Source: Comamonas thiooxydans
GTDB lineage: Bacteria > Pseudomonadota > Gammaproteobacteria > Burkholderiales > Burkholderiaceae_C
Reading direction: 5' to 3'
Length of the DNA stretch: 64,000 nt
Assembly: GCF_000964545.1 (NCBI RefSeq)
Contig: NZ_BBVD01000007.1
Span: 372,001-436,000 of the forward strand
How positions within the stretch are numbered: position 1 is the stretch's first letter; each line of letters begins with the position of its first letter. The translations under genes and the position numbers were made by a program. The notes under the pieces were generated by a model. It was not told where the DNA came from. It did not search any database and saw only the letters and a list, made by a program, of their open reading frames with translations. This document shows positions 44,198 through 52,404 of this stretch, in pieces.

Positions 44198-45385
44198 TCA
44201 GGGCTGGGGCGACTGCAGGCCATCGCCCACGTTCACACCACGCTGGGCCGTGGTGATGAGCGCGTAGGAAACCCGGTCAAACACCTTGAAGACCATGGCA
44301 TAGCCATTGGCCTCATCGGGCAGCTTCACCCGGTCACGACTGGGGCTGGTCTTGTCCACGATGACATTGCCCTTGCTGACGAGTTCCAGCACTGCGCCGA
44401 TGTCCATGCCGTCCTGGGCTCCCTTGTTGATGGCAATGACCTGATTCTGAGCTGCGTTATAGCCCACCGAGTCGCCATAGATGGAGACCACGGCGGCATC
44501 CACCGCATGGCGCGGTGCATGGGGCACATAGCTCAGATACTGCTGCTCGGGCGAGGGCAGCAGACGGTCACCTGCGCGGATTTCATTCTTGGAGCGGATG
44601 ATGTCCACAGTTCCAGGCGTGGTCTGTACAGGCTGGCCTGGCGCGGATTCAAGCAATGTTTCACTACGTGCCACGGTGGCACTGCCCAGGTACTTGGCTT
44701 CGTAGCCAAGGATTTCCCCGGTGATGGGGTCCTTGAGCGGCGTGGCATCGCGGAAGATGCGATAGCTCGCGGGCCGGCCCTTGCCGGCGGTGACCAGCGC
44801 GCCACCGGAGTTGCGTACATAGGCGCGATCGCCAATGGCCATGAGCACGCGCTTGTCCTGGGTGGCGATGATGCGCGGGGCTTGTGTAAGTGCCTGGCTG
44901 TCCACTACCAGCGGCTCGGCCAGGAAGGGCTCGATCAGATGCGGCGGCAGCGTGGGCAGGGCCAGGTCGTTCAGTGACGATTCACGCGTTTGCGGCGACA
45001 GACGAACTACCTCGGAATCGCCGTTGGGGGCAGTGGTCGATAGACGGGCATAACCGTTGCTGCGCACCAGATACAGCACCTGGCCGGGGTAGATCTGATG
45101 AGGGTTGGCGATGCTGGAGAGGTTCATGCCCCAGAGTTCGGGCCAGCGCCAGGGCTGGCGCAGATACATGCCCGAGATGCCCCAGAGCGTGTCGCCGCGC
45201 TTGACGGTGTATTGCGCGGGAGCGTTGGGCGCCAGTTCGTTCTCGGGGATGCCTTGCTGAGCGACTTGCTGTGCGGTGGAGCGCTGGGTGGCGGTCACAG
45301 GATAGCTTTGGGCGTGGACCGAAGTCAGGGCTGCAAGCAATGTGGCTCCAATGCTCAAGGCGCGTGCAGTGGCAAATGCGGTCAT
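44198..45385 (-). CDS. Secreted LysM-domain protein
   Basis: A 395-residue exported protein: signal peptide MTAFATARALSIGATLLAAL...VHAQSY, then one LysM domain (QYTVKRGDTLWGISGMYLRQ...ELWGMNLSSIANPHQIYPGQ) for peptidoglycan binding, and a long beta-rich C-terminal part (LMAIGDRAYVRNSGG, IRAGDRLLPSPEQQYLSYVP) with no enzyme motif I recognise. This combination is widely conserved directly before dprA in Burkholderiales. Start fixed by the AAGGAA site. Divergent from def. Confidence 0.9.
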   Translation of the reverse strand: MTAFATARALSIGATLLAALTSVHAQSYPVTATQRSTAQQVAQQGIPENELAPNAPAQYTVKRGDTLWGISGMYLRQPWRWPELWGMNLSSIANPHQIYPGQVLYLVRSNGYARLSTTAPNGDSEVVRLSPQTRESSLNDLALPTLPPHLIEPFLAEPLVVDSQALTQAPRIIATQDKRVLMAIGDRAYVRNSGGALVTAGKGRPASYRIFRDATPLKDPITGEILGYEAKYLGSATVARSETLLESAPGQPVQTTPGTVDIIRSKNEIRAGDRLLPSPEQQYLSYVPHAPRHAVDAAVVSIYGDSVGYNAAQNQVIAINKGAQDGMDIGAVLELVSKGNVIVDKTSPSRDRVKLPDEANGYAMVFKVFDRVSYALITTAQRGVNVGDGLQSPQP

Positions 45386-45588
45386 GAAGTTCCTTCTGGC
45401 GGGATTCGTTTGCTGCAGCGTCCCTCGCGTCGCCGCACTGTGGCCGATCTTGGCATAGCCAGCCAACAAGTCTTACAAATGTGTCGAAATTCTCGATGCA
45501 AGGCCTCGATAGATCAATGTTTATTGAGGACGTGCCAAGCGTTTGGCAGCAAATGTTGGGACAATAACGACAGATTTACCGAGACACC

Positions 45589-46101
45589 ATGGCCATTCTT
45601 CCCATCCTCTGCTACCCCGATCCCCGTCTTCACAAGGTCGCCAAGCCCGTGGCGCAGGTGGATGAGCGCATCCAGACTCTGGTGAAAGACATGCTCGAGA
45701 CCATGTATGACGCTCAGGGCATCGGCTTGGCCGCGACACAGATCGATGTGCATGAGCGCGTCATCGTGATCGACGTGTCCGAGAAGCGCAACGAGCCCAT
45801 GGCCTTGATCAACCCCGAGATTCTCTGGGCCAGCGAGGAAAAGCAGCTGGGCGAGGAAGGCTGCCTGTCCGTGCCCGGCATCTACGACGGCGTGGAGCGC
45901 TCCATTGCCGTCAAGGTCAAGGCCCTGGATGAAAACGGCAACAGCCGTGAGATCGACGCCGAAGGCATGCTGGCCATCTGCATCCAGCACGAGATGGATC
46001 ACCTGCTGGGCAAGGTGTTTGTCGAATACCTCTCGCCGCTGAAGCGCAATCGCATCAAGACCAAGCTGGTCAAAGCCCAGAAGCAGGCCCTGAGGGCCTG
46101 A
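45589..46101 (+). CDS. def: Peptide deformylase
   Basis: Removes the N-formyl group from nascent proteins. All three family motifs are present in the 170-residue protein: GIGLAATQ (about 44-51), EEGCLSVPG with the metal-ligand Cys92, and QHEMDHL with two His ligands and the catalytic Glu. Starts a plus-strand set def / lipoprotein / fmt, pairing deformylase with formyltransferase as in many bacteria. Confidence 0.98.
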   Translation: MAILPILCYPDPRLHKVAKPVAQVDERIQTLVKDMLETMYDAQGIGLAATQIDVHERVIVIDVSEKRNEPMALINPEILWASEEKQLGEEGCLSVPGIYDGVERSIAVKVKALDENGNSREIDAEGMLAICIQHEMDHLLGKVFVEYLSPLKRNRIKTKLVKAQKQALRA

Positions 46102-46112
46102 TCGGAGTGTCC

Positions 46113-46610
46113 ATGTCCCTGCCTCGCCTGCAAACGCTGTTGACTGCAAGTCTGCTGGCAGCGGGACTGGCGGGTTGCATGGTGCCCCAGTGGCAAAAGC
46201 CCGGCATGCCTCAGGCCGAGGTGGAAAAAGGCATGGGCAAGCCCACTTTGGTCGTGCCTCTGCCCGAGGGCGGCCAGCGCCTGCTCTATAGCCAGCAGCC
46301 GGCCGGTCAGCAGGTCTATCACATGGATTTCGATGCCCAGCGCAAGCTGGTGCATGTGGAGCAGGTACTGGATACGGCGCACTTTTTCGCGTTGCGCAAT
46401 GGTGTGGATACCCGTGATGATGTCTACCGCATGTTCGGCCCGCCCGCCATAGTCGAGAGGGTCTACAGCTTCAAAGGTGACATCTGGACCTACCGTTTTC
46501 TGGACAATACCTTTGCTCGGCGTGCCCATGTGCACATAGACCAGCAAGGTGTGGTGCAGAAGGTCATGTTTACCGATGAAAGCATGTACCTCAGAGAGCC
46601 GCATCGTTGA
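46113..46610 (+). CDS. Lipoprotein, SmpA/OmlA (BamE)-like fold
   Basis: A 165-residue lipoprotein: signal peptide with lipobox LAGC, mature N-terminus CMVPQWQKPGMPQAEVEKGM. PGMPQAEVEKGMGKPT resembles the BamE opening helix (G.s..eV...lG.P), and a second similar unit follows (GVDTRDDVYRMFGPPAIVER), so the protein may hold two BamE-like repeats. BamE proper is usually shorter and recognised by other motifs, so the function is open. ATG with GGAG; 11 bp after def and 42 bp before fmt. Confidence 0.72.
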   Translation: MSLPRLQTLLTASLLAAGLAGCMVPQWQKPGMPQAEVEKGMGKPTLVVPLPEGGQRLLYSQQPAGQQVYHMDFDAQRKLVHVEQVLDTAHFFALRNGVDTRDDVYRMFGPPAIVERVYSFKGDIWTYRFLDNTFARRAHVHIDQQGVVQKVMFTDESMYLREPHR

Positions 46611-46652
46611 ACATCTGGCAGCCGGCGGCTGCCTTTTTAATTTGTGAGTCCC

Positions 46653-47618
46653 ATGAAAGTCATTTTTGCCGGCACGCCCGAATTTGCGCGCGTGGCCCTG
46701 GAGAGTCTGCTGGCTGCAGGTTTTGAAGTTCCGCTGGTGCTGACCCAACCGGACCGTCCGGCCGGGCGTGGCATGAAGCTCCAGGCTTCTCCCATCAAGC
46801 AGTGCGCTTTGGAGCATGGCATTGCCGTGGCTCAGCCGCTGAGTCTGCGTCTGGACGGCAAATATCCCGAAGATGCCGCTGCCGCCAAGGCCGCGATCGA
46901 TGCCGCTCAGGCCGATGTGATGGTGGTGGCGGCCTATGGCCTGATCCTGCCGCAGTGGGTGCTCGATACGCCTCGCCTGGGCTGCCTGAACATCCACGCC
47001 AGCCTGCTGCCGCGCTGGCGCGGTGCAGCGCCGATTCATCGCGCCATCGAGGCCGGTGACGCCGAAACCGGCGTCACCATCATGCAGATGGATGCAGGCC
47101 TGGATACCGGCGATATGTGTGTGATCGAGCGTCTGCCGATAGCCGCAGACGACACCACGGCCAGCCTGCAGGACAAGCTGGCCGCGTTGGGCGGCCGCCT
47201 GATCGTGGAAGCGCTGGAAATGGCGGCCTGCGGAGGTCTCAGTCGCACGCCACAGCCTGCCGATGGAGTGAGCTATGCACACAAGATCGAGAAGGCCGAG
47301 AGCCTGATCGACTGGAGCGAAAGCGCCGAAGTCATTGCGCGCCGCCTGCGTGCCTTCAACCCCTTCCCCGGTGGCGCCACCAGCCTGGGCGGCGAGGCCA
47401 TCAAGGTCTGGGAAGCAGAGGCCCAGCAAGGCAGCGGCGCGCCCGGCTCCGTGCTGTCGGCCGACGCCCGCGGCGTGCGCGTGGCCTGTGGCAGTGGCGT
47501 GCTCAACATGACGCTGTTGCAGCGTGCCGGTGGCAAGCGTCTGGCCGCAGGCGATTTTCTGCGTGGTTTCGAGCTGCCCGCAGGCGCGCAACTGGGCGAG
47601 GGTGCTGGCGAGGTATGA
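46653..47618 (+). CDS. fmt: Methionyl-tRNA formyltransferase
   Basis: Formylates initiator Met-tRNA using 10-formyl-THF. The 321-residue protein begins MKVIFAGTPEFARVALESLL and contains CLNIHASLLPRWRGAAPIHR, the family signature with catalytic Asn and His, and MQMDAGLDTGDM with the catalytic Asp. The C-terminal OB-like domain starts near PFPGGATSLGG. Its stop codon overlaps the azlC start (ATGA). Confidence 0.98.
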   Translation: MKVIFAGTPEFARVALESLLAAGFEVPLVLTQPDRPAGRGMKLQASPIKQCALEHGIAVAQPLSLRLDGKYPEDAAAAKAAIDAAQADVMVVAAYGLILPQWVLDTPRLGCLNIHASLLPRWRGAAPIHRAIEAGDAETGVTIMQMDAGLDTGDMCVIERLPIAADDTTASLQDKLAALGGRLIVEALEMAACGGLSRTPQPADGVSYAHKIEKAESLIDWSESAEVIARRLRAFNPFPGGATSLGGEAIKVWEAEAQQGSGAPGSVLSADARGVRVACGSGVLNMTLLQRAGGKRLAAGDFLRGFELPAGAQLGEGAGEV

Positions 47619-48385
47619 CGGATATGGCGTTCACGCTGGGTCAGCGTGCGAAATCGATAATCAGGGATCCGTTCTTCTGGGTCGGCTCCAAGGAGATGGG
47701 CGGCACCGCCCTGGGCATCGCCGCCTGGGGTCTGGTGACCGGCGTGGCCATGGTCAAGAGCGGCCTGTCCGTTCCTCTGGCGCTGCTCATGGGTTTGACT
47801 GTCTATGCGGGCAGTGCCCAACTGGCCGTGCTGCCGCTGATGGCCGTGGGGGCTCCGCTGTGGGTGGTCTGGTTCACCGCCATCTGCGTGAACCTGCGTT
47901 TTGTGATCCTGTCCAGCATGTGGCGCAGCTATTTCGCCAAGCTGAGTCTGCGTCACCGTCTGGCGGTGGCTTATTTCAGCGGCGATGTGATTTTCGTGAA
48001 CTTCATGCGTCGCTACCCAGAGGCCAGGCCGCAGCCCGAGCAACTGCCCTATTTCTGGGGCGCAGCACTGACCAACTGGCTGGCCTGGCAGATCCCGTCC
48101 ACGCTGGGCATTTTCCTGGCCGACCAGATTCCTCTGTCCTGGGGACTGGGCTTTGCCGGCGTGCTGGCGTTGTTGGGCGTGTTGCTGTCCATGCTCAAGG
48201 ACCGAGCAACCTGGGTGGCCTCCATCGTGGCCTGTACGGCAGCTGTGGCGGCTTTTGCGCTGCCGCTCAAGCTCAATATCCTGGTGGCGATCGCAGCTGC
48301 GGTGGCTGCAGGCCTGACGGCCGAGCAACTGCAAAAGCAGGCCAGCCGGCTGCCTGCGGTGAAGAATGAGGAGGACCGGTCATGA
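47615..48385 (+). CDS. azlC: AzlC-family branched-chain amino acid exporter, large subunit
   Basis: A 256-residue inner-membrane protein. FFWVGSKEMGGTALGIAAWG, VAMVKSGLSVPLALLMGLTV, YAGSAQLAVLPLMAVGAPLW and NLRFVILSS match the AzlC/YgaZ family, which forms an exporter with a small AzlD/YgaH partner for branched-chain amino acids (and methionine in some). Overlaps fmt by 4 bp and azlD by 4 bp, implying translational coupling. A second ATG three codons in is also possible. Confidence 0.9.
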   Translation: MTDMAFTLGQRAKSIIRDPFFWVGSKEMGGTALGIAAWGLVTGVAMVKSGLSVPLALLMGLTVYAGSAQLAVLPLMAVGAPLWVVWFTAICVNLRFVILSSMWRSYFAKLSLRHRLAVAYFSGDVIFVNFMRRYPEARPQPEQLPYFWGAALTNWLAWQIPSTLGIFLADQIPLSWGLGFAGVLALLGVLLSMLKDRATWVASIVACTAAVAAFALPLKLNILVAIAAAVAAGLTAEQLQKQASRLPAVKNEEDRS

Positions 48386-48714
48386 TGAGCAGTTTCTGGG
48401 TCATCGTTGCCTGTATCGGTCTGGCCCTCATCACGCTGATCACGCGTGCTTTCTTCATGATCCCCGAGCGTGAACTGCCGCTGCCCGACTGGCTCAAGCG
48501 CGGGCTCAAATACGCACCGCTGGCGGCCCTGGCGGCGGTGATTGCGCCCGAGATCGTGATGAGCAATGGTCAGCTGATCAACAGTCTGGCTGATGCTCGA
48601 CTGCCTGCGCTGGCCGCTTCGGTGGTGTATTTTTTTTACAAGCGCAGCATTCTTGGCACCATTGCTCTGGGCATGGCGATTTATCTGCCTCTGCATATCG
48701 GTCTGGGCTGGTAG
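48382..48714 (+). CDS. azlD: AzlD-family branched-chain amino acid exporter, small subunit
   Basis: A 110-residue membrane protein with four helices; LALITLITRAFFMIPERELP and LPDWLKRGLKYAPLAALAAV are the AzlD/YgaH signature. It completes the AzlCD pair. The start overlaps the azlC stop (ATGA). An intrinsic terminator 15 bp downstream ends the def-fmt-azlCD unit. Confidence 0.9.
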   Translation: MMSSFWVIVACIGLALITLITRAFFMIPERELPLPDWLKRGLKYAPLAALAAVIAPEIVMSNGQLINSLADARLPALAASVVYFFYKRSILGTIALGMAIYLPLHIGLGW

Positions 48715-48728
48715 CTCCAAGACCAGAG

Positions 48729-48755
48729 AAAACAGGAGCTGCGTGCTCCTGTTTT
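48729..48755 (+). terminator. Intrinsic terminator after azlD
   Basis: AAAACAGGAGC / GCTCCTGTTTT around TGCGT. The sequence AACAGGAGCT also resembles one arm of the dispersed palindromic repeat. Confidence 0.82.
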
Positions 48756-48867
48756 CATATGGGTTGTCTATAAAAAGGCTTGAAACCAAGTTACAGAGCG
48801 CGCAGGATGCTCCTGTTTTTGAGTCGAGTAAGCGTGTAAAAGCGATGCCTGAAAGTGGCGATCGCCC

Positions 48868-48931
48868 TAGAATGCAGGCAGATTTTGTGTTTTCCAACCT
48901 TTGTATGGGCGACTTTCGGAGTCGCTTTTTT
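48868..48931 (+). promoter_or_regulatory. pgk leader: -10 like box and terminator-like hairpin before the start codon
   Basis: TAGAAT at 48868-48873 is a -10 candidate preceded by the palindrome GGCGATCGCC. A leader of about 57 nt then carries GCGACT / AGTCGC (48909-48914 with 48920-48925) around TTCGG, followed by six T (48926-48931), ending 5 nt before the pgk ATG. This is a textbook intrinsic terminator shape placed in a 5' UTR, so attenuation is possible. The only purine-rich ribosome-site candidate (GGAG) lies inside the hairpin. Confidence 0.55.
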
Positions 48932-48936
48932 GCTGC

Positions 48937-50130
48937 ATGAACATCATCCGCTTCTCCGATTTGTGCGCCCAGGGCAAGGCCCAGGGTCAACGTGTTTTCA
49001 TCCGTGCCGACCTGAACGTACCCCTGAACGACGCTGGTGAAATCACCGAAGACACGCGTGTGCGCGCTTCCGTGCCTGCGATTGAAATGGCTTTGAAGGC
49101 CGGCGCTGCCGTGATGGTCACCAGCCACCTGGGCCGCCCCACCGAAGGTGAATTCAAGCCCCAGGACTCGCTGGCTCCCGTGGCCAAGCGCCTGTCCGAG
49201 CTGCTGGGCCGCGATGTGCCCCTGGTCGCCAACTGGGTGGACGGCGTGCAGATTGCTCCCGGCCAGGTCGTGCTGCTGGAGAATTGCCGTGTCAACGTGG
49301 GTGAAAAGAAGAACAAGCCCGAGCTGGCTCAGAAGCTGGCCAAGCTCTGCGACATCTTTGTGAACGATGCCTTCGGCACCGCTCACCGTGCCGAAGGCAC
49401 GACCTACGGCATTGCCGAATACGCCCCCATCGCCTGTGCCGGCCCGCTGCTGTCGGCCGAGATCGACGCGCTGAACAAGGCCCTGGCCGCGCCTGCGCGT
49501 CCTCTGGCCGCCATCGTCGCCGGCTCCAAGGTGTCCACCAAGCTGACCATCCTCAAGAGTCTGGCCGACAAGGTGGACCAGCTCATCGTGGGCGGCGGCA
49601 TTGCCAACACCTTCATGCTGGCTGCCGGTCTGAAGATCGGCAAGAGCCTGGCCGAACCCGATCTGGTGGCCGATGCCAAGGCCGTGATCGACGCCATGGC
49701 TGCCCGTGGCGCCAATGTGCCCGTGCCCACCGATGTGGTCACCGCCAAGACCTTTGCTGCCGACGCCGTGGCCACCGTCAAGAAGGCCTCCGAAGTGGCC
49801 GACGACGACATGATTCTGGACATCGGCCCGGAAACCGCAGCCCTGCTGGCCGAGCAGCTCAAAAAGGCTGGCACCATCGTCTGGAACGGCCCCGTGGGCG
49901 TGTTCGAGTTCGACCAGTTTGCCAATGGCACCAAGGTCATCGCCCAGGCGATTGCCGAGTCACCCGCCTTCAGCATTGCCGGCGGTGGCGACACCCTGGC
50001 CGCCATTGCCAAGTACGGCATTGAAAAGGACGTGGGCTACATCTCCACCGGCGGCGGTGCCTTCCTGGAAGTGCTGGAGGGCAAGAAGCTGCCTGCCTTC
50101 GAGATCCTGGAAAAGCGCGCCAACGGCTGA
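48937..50130 (+). CDS. pgk: Phosphoglycerate kinase
   Basis: Glycolytic/gluconeogenic kinase interconverting 1,3-bisphosphoglycerate + ADP and 3-phosphoglycerate + ATP. The 397-residue protein has RVFIRADLNVPLNDAGEITE with the PGK signature, VTSHLGRPTEG, VLLENCRVNVGEKKN, VGGGIANTFM and the C-terminal nucleotide loop GGGDTLAAI...YISTGGGAFLEVLEGK. Start at MNIIRFSDL. Ends in a strong terminator, so monocistronic; gap and pyk are not adjacent. Confidence 0.98.
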   Translation: MNIIRFSDLCAQGKAQGQRVFIRADLNVPLNDAGEITEDTRVRASVPAIEMALKAGAAVMVTSHLGRPTEGEFKPQDSLAPVAKRLSELLGRDVPLVANWVDGVQIAPGQVVLLENCRVNVGEKKNKPELAQKLAKLCDIFVNDAFGTAHRAEGTTYGIAEYAPIACAGPLLSAEIDALNKALAAPARPLAAIVAGSKVSTKLTILKSLADKVDQLIVGGGIANTFMLAAGLKIGKSLAEPDLVADAKAVIDAMAARGANVPVPTDVVTAKTFAADAVATVKKASEVADDDMILDIGPETAALLAEQLKKAGTIVWNGPVGVFEFDQFANGTKVIAQAIAESPAFSIAGGGDTLAAIAKYGIEKDVGYISTGGGAFLEVLEGKKLPAFEILEKRANG

Positions 50131-50181
50131 TTTCCTTGAAAAATATCGCTAACCCAACGGGGAAGAGCGATGTAAGCTATC

Positions 50182-50211
50182 AAAAAAGGATCGAATTATC
50201 GATCCTTTTTT
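50182..50211. terminator. Intrinsic terminator after pgk
   Basis: AAAAAAGGATCGA / TCGATCCTTTTTT around ATTA, a 13-bp perfect stem with A and T runs. The preceding bases (50140-50182, GCTAACCC...GATGTAAGCTATC) resemble the dispersed palindromic repeat. Confidence 0.88.
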
Positions 50212-50371
50212 GTTTTGACGCGGATGAAGATGCAGACACTCTGGGGAAGTAAAAGCAACTCCGCACCGCAAGTGATTGGCGGGACTGTCAGAGTCGCTTA
50301 GCATTCAGCCTGCGTTGATGGTGAGCCATGGCGCGCTATGAATTTCTTTTACCCTGAGCGGCCGGGATGCG

Positions 50372-50394
50372 TATCCGGATTTGTCCACCGGATA
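50372..50394. repeat. Inverted repeat upstream of the cyclic-nucleotide-domain gene
   Basis: TATCCGG (50372-50378) and CCGGATA (50388-50394) with a 9-bp spacer, 30 bp before the start codon at 50426. Possible operator. Nothing else is seen in 50212-50425. Confidence 0.4.
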
Positions 50395-50425
50395 GCATGC
50401 GGCGTTCGCGTTCCACCCACTGCTT

Positions 50426-50905
50426 ATGTTCGCTTCAACACCTCAGGATTTGTCGGCGCTGATCCAGGCGATGACGACCTCGGTTGCCACCGATACCGCT
50501 CAAAACGTGCTCAGTGCCGCTCAATGGGAGTTGCTGGCGCCCTATCTGCAGCCGATCAATCTGGCGGCCAGCGAAGTGTTGTTTGCCGAAGGGGCGCTGG
50601 ATCGCAATCTGTACCTGGTGGAGTACGGCTCGCTGAGCGTGCATTACCAGGATTCGAAGGAAAGAATCCGCCTGGCTTTGGTGGGGCCGGGGGCGATTGT
50701 GGGGGAAGGGGCCTTCTTCGCCCATCGACCACGCAAGGCCACGGTTCAGGCCGCAGCGCCCAGCCGTCTATGGTGTCTGACAGCGCTGCGTTATTCCGAA
50801 ATTGCCAACCGTCAGCCTGCTCTGGCCCTGGCGCTGCTGACCATGGCAGGTCAGGTGCTGGCCCGCCGCGCTGGGGACAGTCGTCGCCGGGTGGCCAGCA
50901 CCTGA
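50426..50905 (+). CDS. Stand-alone cyclic-nucleotide-binding-domain protein
   Basis: A 159-residue cytoplasmic protein with one Crp-like beta-roll domain at about 30-140: LAPYLQPINLAASEVLFAEG, LDRNLYLVEYGSLSVHY, LALVGPGAIVGEGAFFAHRP and RKATVQAAAPSRLWCLT. The GEGAFF...RKATVQA stretch corresponds to the phosphate-binding cassette, but the usual R-(T/S) arrangement is only partly kept. There is no helix-turn-helix, kinase or transporter domain; the protein ends with a basic tail (ARRAGDSRRRVAST). It probably senses a nucleotide and acts on a partner; the target is unknown. Confidence 0.8.
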   Translation: MFASTPQDLSALIQAMTTSVATDTAQNVLSAAQWELLAPYLQPINLAASEVLFAEGALDRNLYLVEYGSLSVHYQDSKERIRLALVGPGAIVGEGAFFAHRPRKATVQAAAPSRLWCLTALRYSEIANRQPALALALLTMAGQVLARRAGDSRRRVAST

Positions 50906-51047
50906 GTGAAGATTTTTTGTATTTCGGCCGGGCTGGGCGCTTGATCCACGTCGGACAAAGGCTAATATTTCGGTAAATGTCACGAGCTGCTCCAGACTTG
51001 GAGGCAGAATGTGTCTCGTTGTAAATCCTGCTTGTTCGAGTGTGCTC

Positions 51048-51713
51048 ATGTCCCTGTTCCGATGGTTTTCTCGCGGGCCTCGCCGAGAAGGTAGCACGCA
51101 AGCACCGCGCCACGAGGATGATTCGGTAGCGCGTCAGTCGCAGCGCCGGGAGCGCTCCGCCAGACGCGAGCAGCTGTACGTCATCGTGCGCGAAGCCATG
51201 GTCAGGGTCGGCATTCTTTCGGCCGGCTACAAGTTCAAGGTGCTCTCGCTGGACAACGTCGGCCAGCGCTTTGTCGTGATGGTGGATCTGGCTCCTGCAT
51301 ACGCTGCGGATGCTCTGCAGCAAAGACGTATCGAGGCATTGATTGCCGAGCTCGCCAGAACCCGCATGGATGCAGGGGTTCACGCTGTTTACTGGCGCGT
51401 GAACGGGCAGCTTCAAAGCGCTGCTAGCCCTGATTTTGCGCAGATGCAGTTTGACGGGGCCGCACCCCCGATGAAGGCGCCACGACATGCTCCGGTTGCG
51501 GCACATTCAGGCCGCTCTTTCGAGCCCATTGACGCGCAGGAAATGGATGCGTTCAAGCAGGCAGTGGCCATGGCAGCTGCATCGCCCGCGAGTGTGCGCC
51601 AATCACGCCAGGCGCCATTGCTGGGCCCTGGCTCTGGTCATGAGGAAGGCGGCGAATTTGCCGTGTCCGGACTGGGCTCTCTGGGCGCGACGCAGTACGG
51701 AGAGCTGCGCTGA
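51048..51713 (+). CDS. Conserved hypothetical protein
   Basis: A 221-residue protein with no family I recognise. The N-terminus is strongly basic (MSLFRWFSRGPRREGSTQ...RQSQRRERSARRE), followed by a compact alpha/beta stretch (LYVIVREAMVRVGILSAGYK, FKVLSLDNVGQRFVVMVDLA, RRIEALIAELARTRMDAGVH, AVYWRVNG) and a disordered Ala/Pro-rich tail ending GELR. No signal peptide or membrane helix. The start ATG at 51048 is preferred over one 13 codons upstream. Codon use is ordinary for the region. It lies between the nucleotide-domain gene and convergent apt. Confidence 0.65.
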   Translation: MSLFRWFSRGPRREGSTQAPRHEDDSVARQSQRRERSARREQLYVIVREAMVRVGILSAGYKFKVLSLDNVGQRFVVMVDLAPAYAADALQQRRIEALIAELARTRMDAGVHAVYWRVNGQLQSAASPDFAQMQFDGAAPPMKAPRHAPVAAHSGRSFEPIDAQEMDAFKQAVAMAAASPASVRQSRQAPLLGPGSGHEEGGEFAVSGLGSLGATQYGELR

Positions 51714-51735
51714 TCCAGGGCTGTTGCGGGGCTGC

Positions 51736-52293
51736 TCAGTGCCCGGCAAAGTCAACCAGAGTGAACAGGGGCAGGCCGCTGTCCTTGAGGTGCTTGGAGC
51801 CGCCCAGTTCCGGCAGATCCACAATCGCTGCGCCTTCCACCACGGTAGCCCCCAGCTTTTCCAGCAGTTTCTTGCCGGCCATCATGGTGCCGCCGGTGGC
51901 GATCAAATCGTCGATCAGCAACACACGGTCGCCGGACTTGACGGCATCGGTGTGCAGCTCCACGGTAGCGCTGCCGTATTCGAGCTCATAGGTTTCCTCC
52001 ACCGTGGTGAAGGGCAGTTTGCCTTTTTTGCGGATGGGCACAAAGCCGACGTTGAGCTCGTGGGCGATCACGGCACCCAGAATAAATCCGCGTGCATCCA
52101 GGCCGGCAACCACGTCGGGGCGCAGCTTGGGGTCCATGTAACGATGAACAAAGGCATCGGTCATGATGCGAAAAACCTTGGGGTCCTGCAGCAGGGGCGT
52201 GATGTCACGGAATTGCACGCCCGGCGCAGGCCAGTCCGGCACGGTGCGGATATGGTCACGCAGATAGTCGTTGACGCTGGTGGAAGTTTGCAT
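51736..52293 (-). CDS. apt: Adenine phosphoribosyltransferase
   Basis: Purine salvage enzyme making AMP from adenine and PRPP. The 185-residue protein carries the PRPP-binding motif VLLIDDLIATGGTMMAGKKL, the FRDITPLLQDP opening, and DVVAGLDARGFILGAVIAHE. The start MQTSTSVNDYLRDHIRTVPD fits the family; the frame stays open for nearly 190 codons upstream but overlaps kdsD on the other strand and has no similarity to anything I know. Divergent from kdsD. Confidence 0.97.
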   Translation of the reverse strand: MQTSTSVNDYLRDHIRTVPDWPAPGVQFRDITPLLQDPKVFRIMTDAFVHRYMDPKLRPDVVAGLDARGFILGAVIAHELNVGFVPIRKKGKLPFTTVEETYELEYGSATVELHTDAVKSGDRVLLIDDLIATGGTMMAGKKLLEKLGATVVEGAAIVDLPELGGSKHLKDSGLPLFTLVDFAGH

Positions 52294-52404
52294 GTGGCCG
52301 CCTGAGTTCTTGAATGCTCGCCAGTGTATGGGCTCGGGCTTGAAATGCGGGCCAAAGGGGTGTTGCCCGCTGCCCGGCAGGCATGGGCTGGCTAAAATCC
52401 GGGC

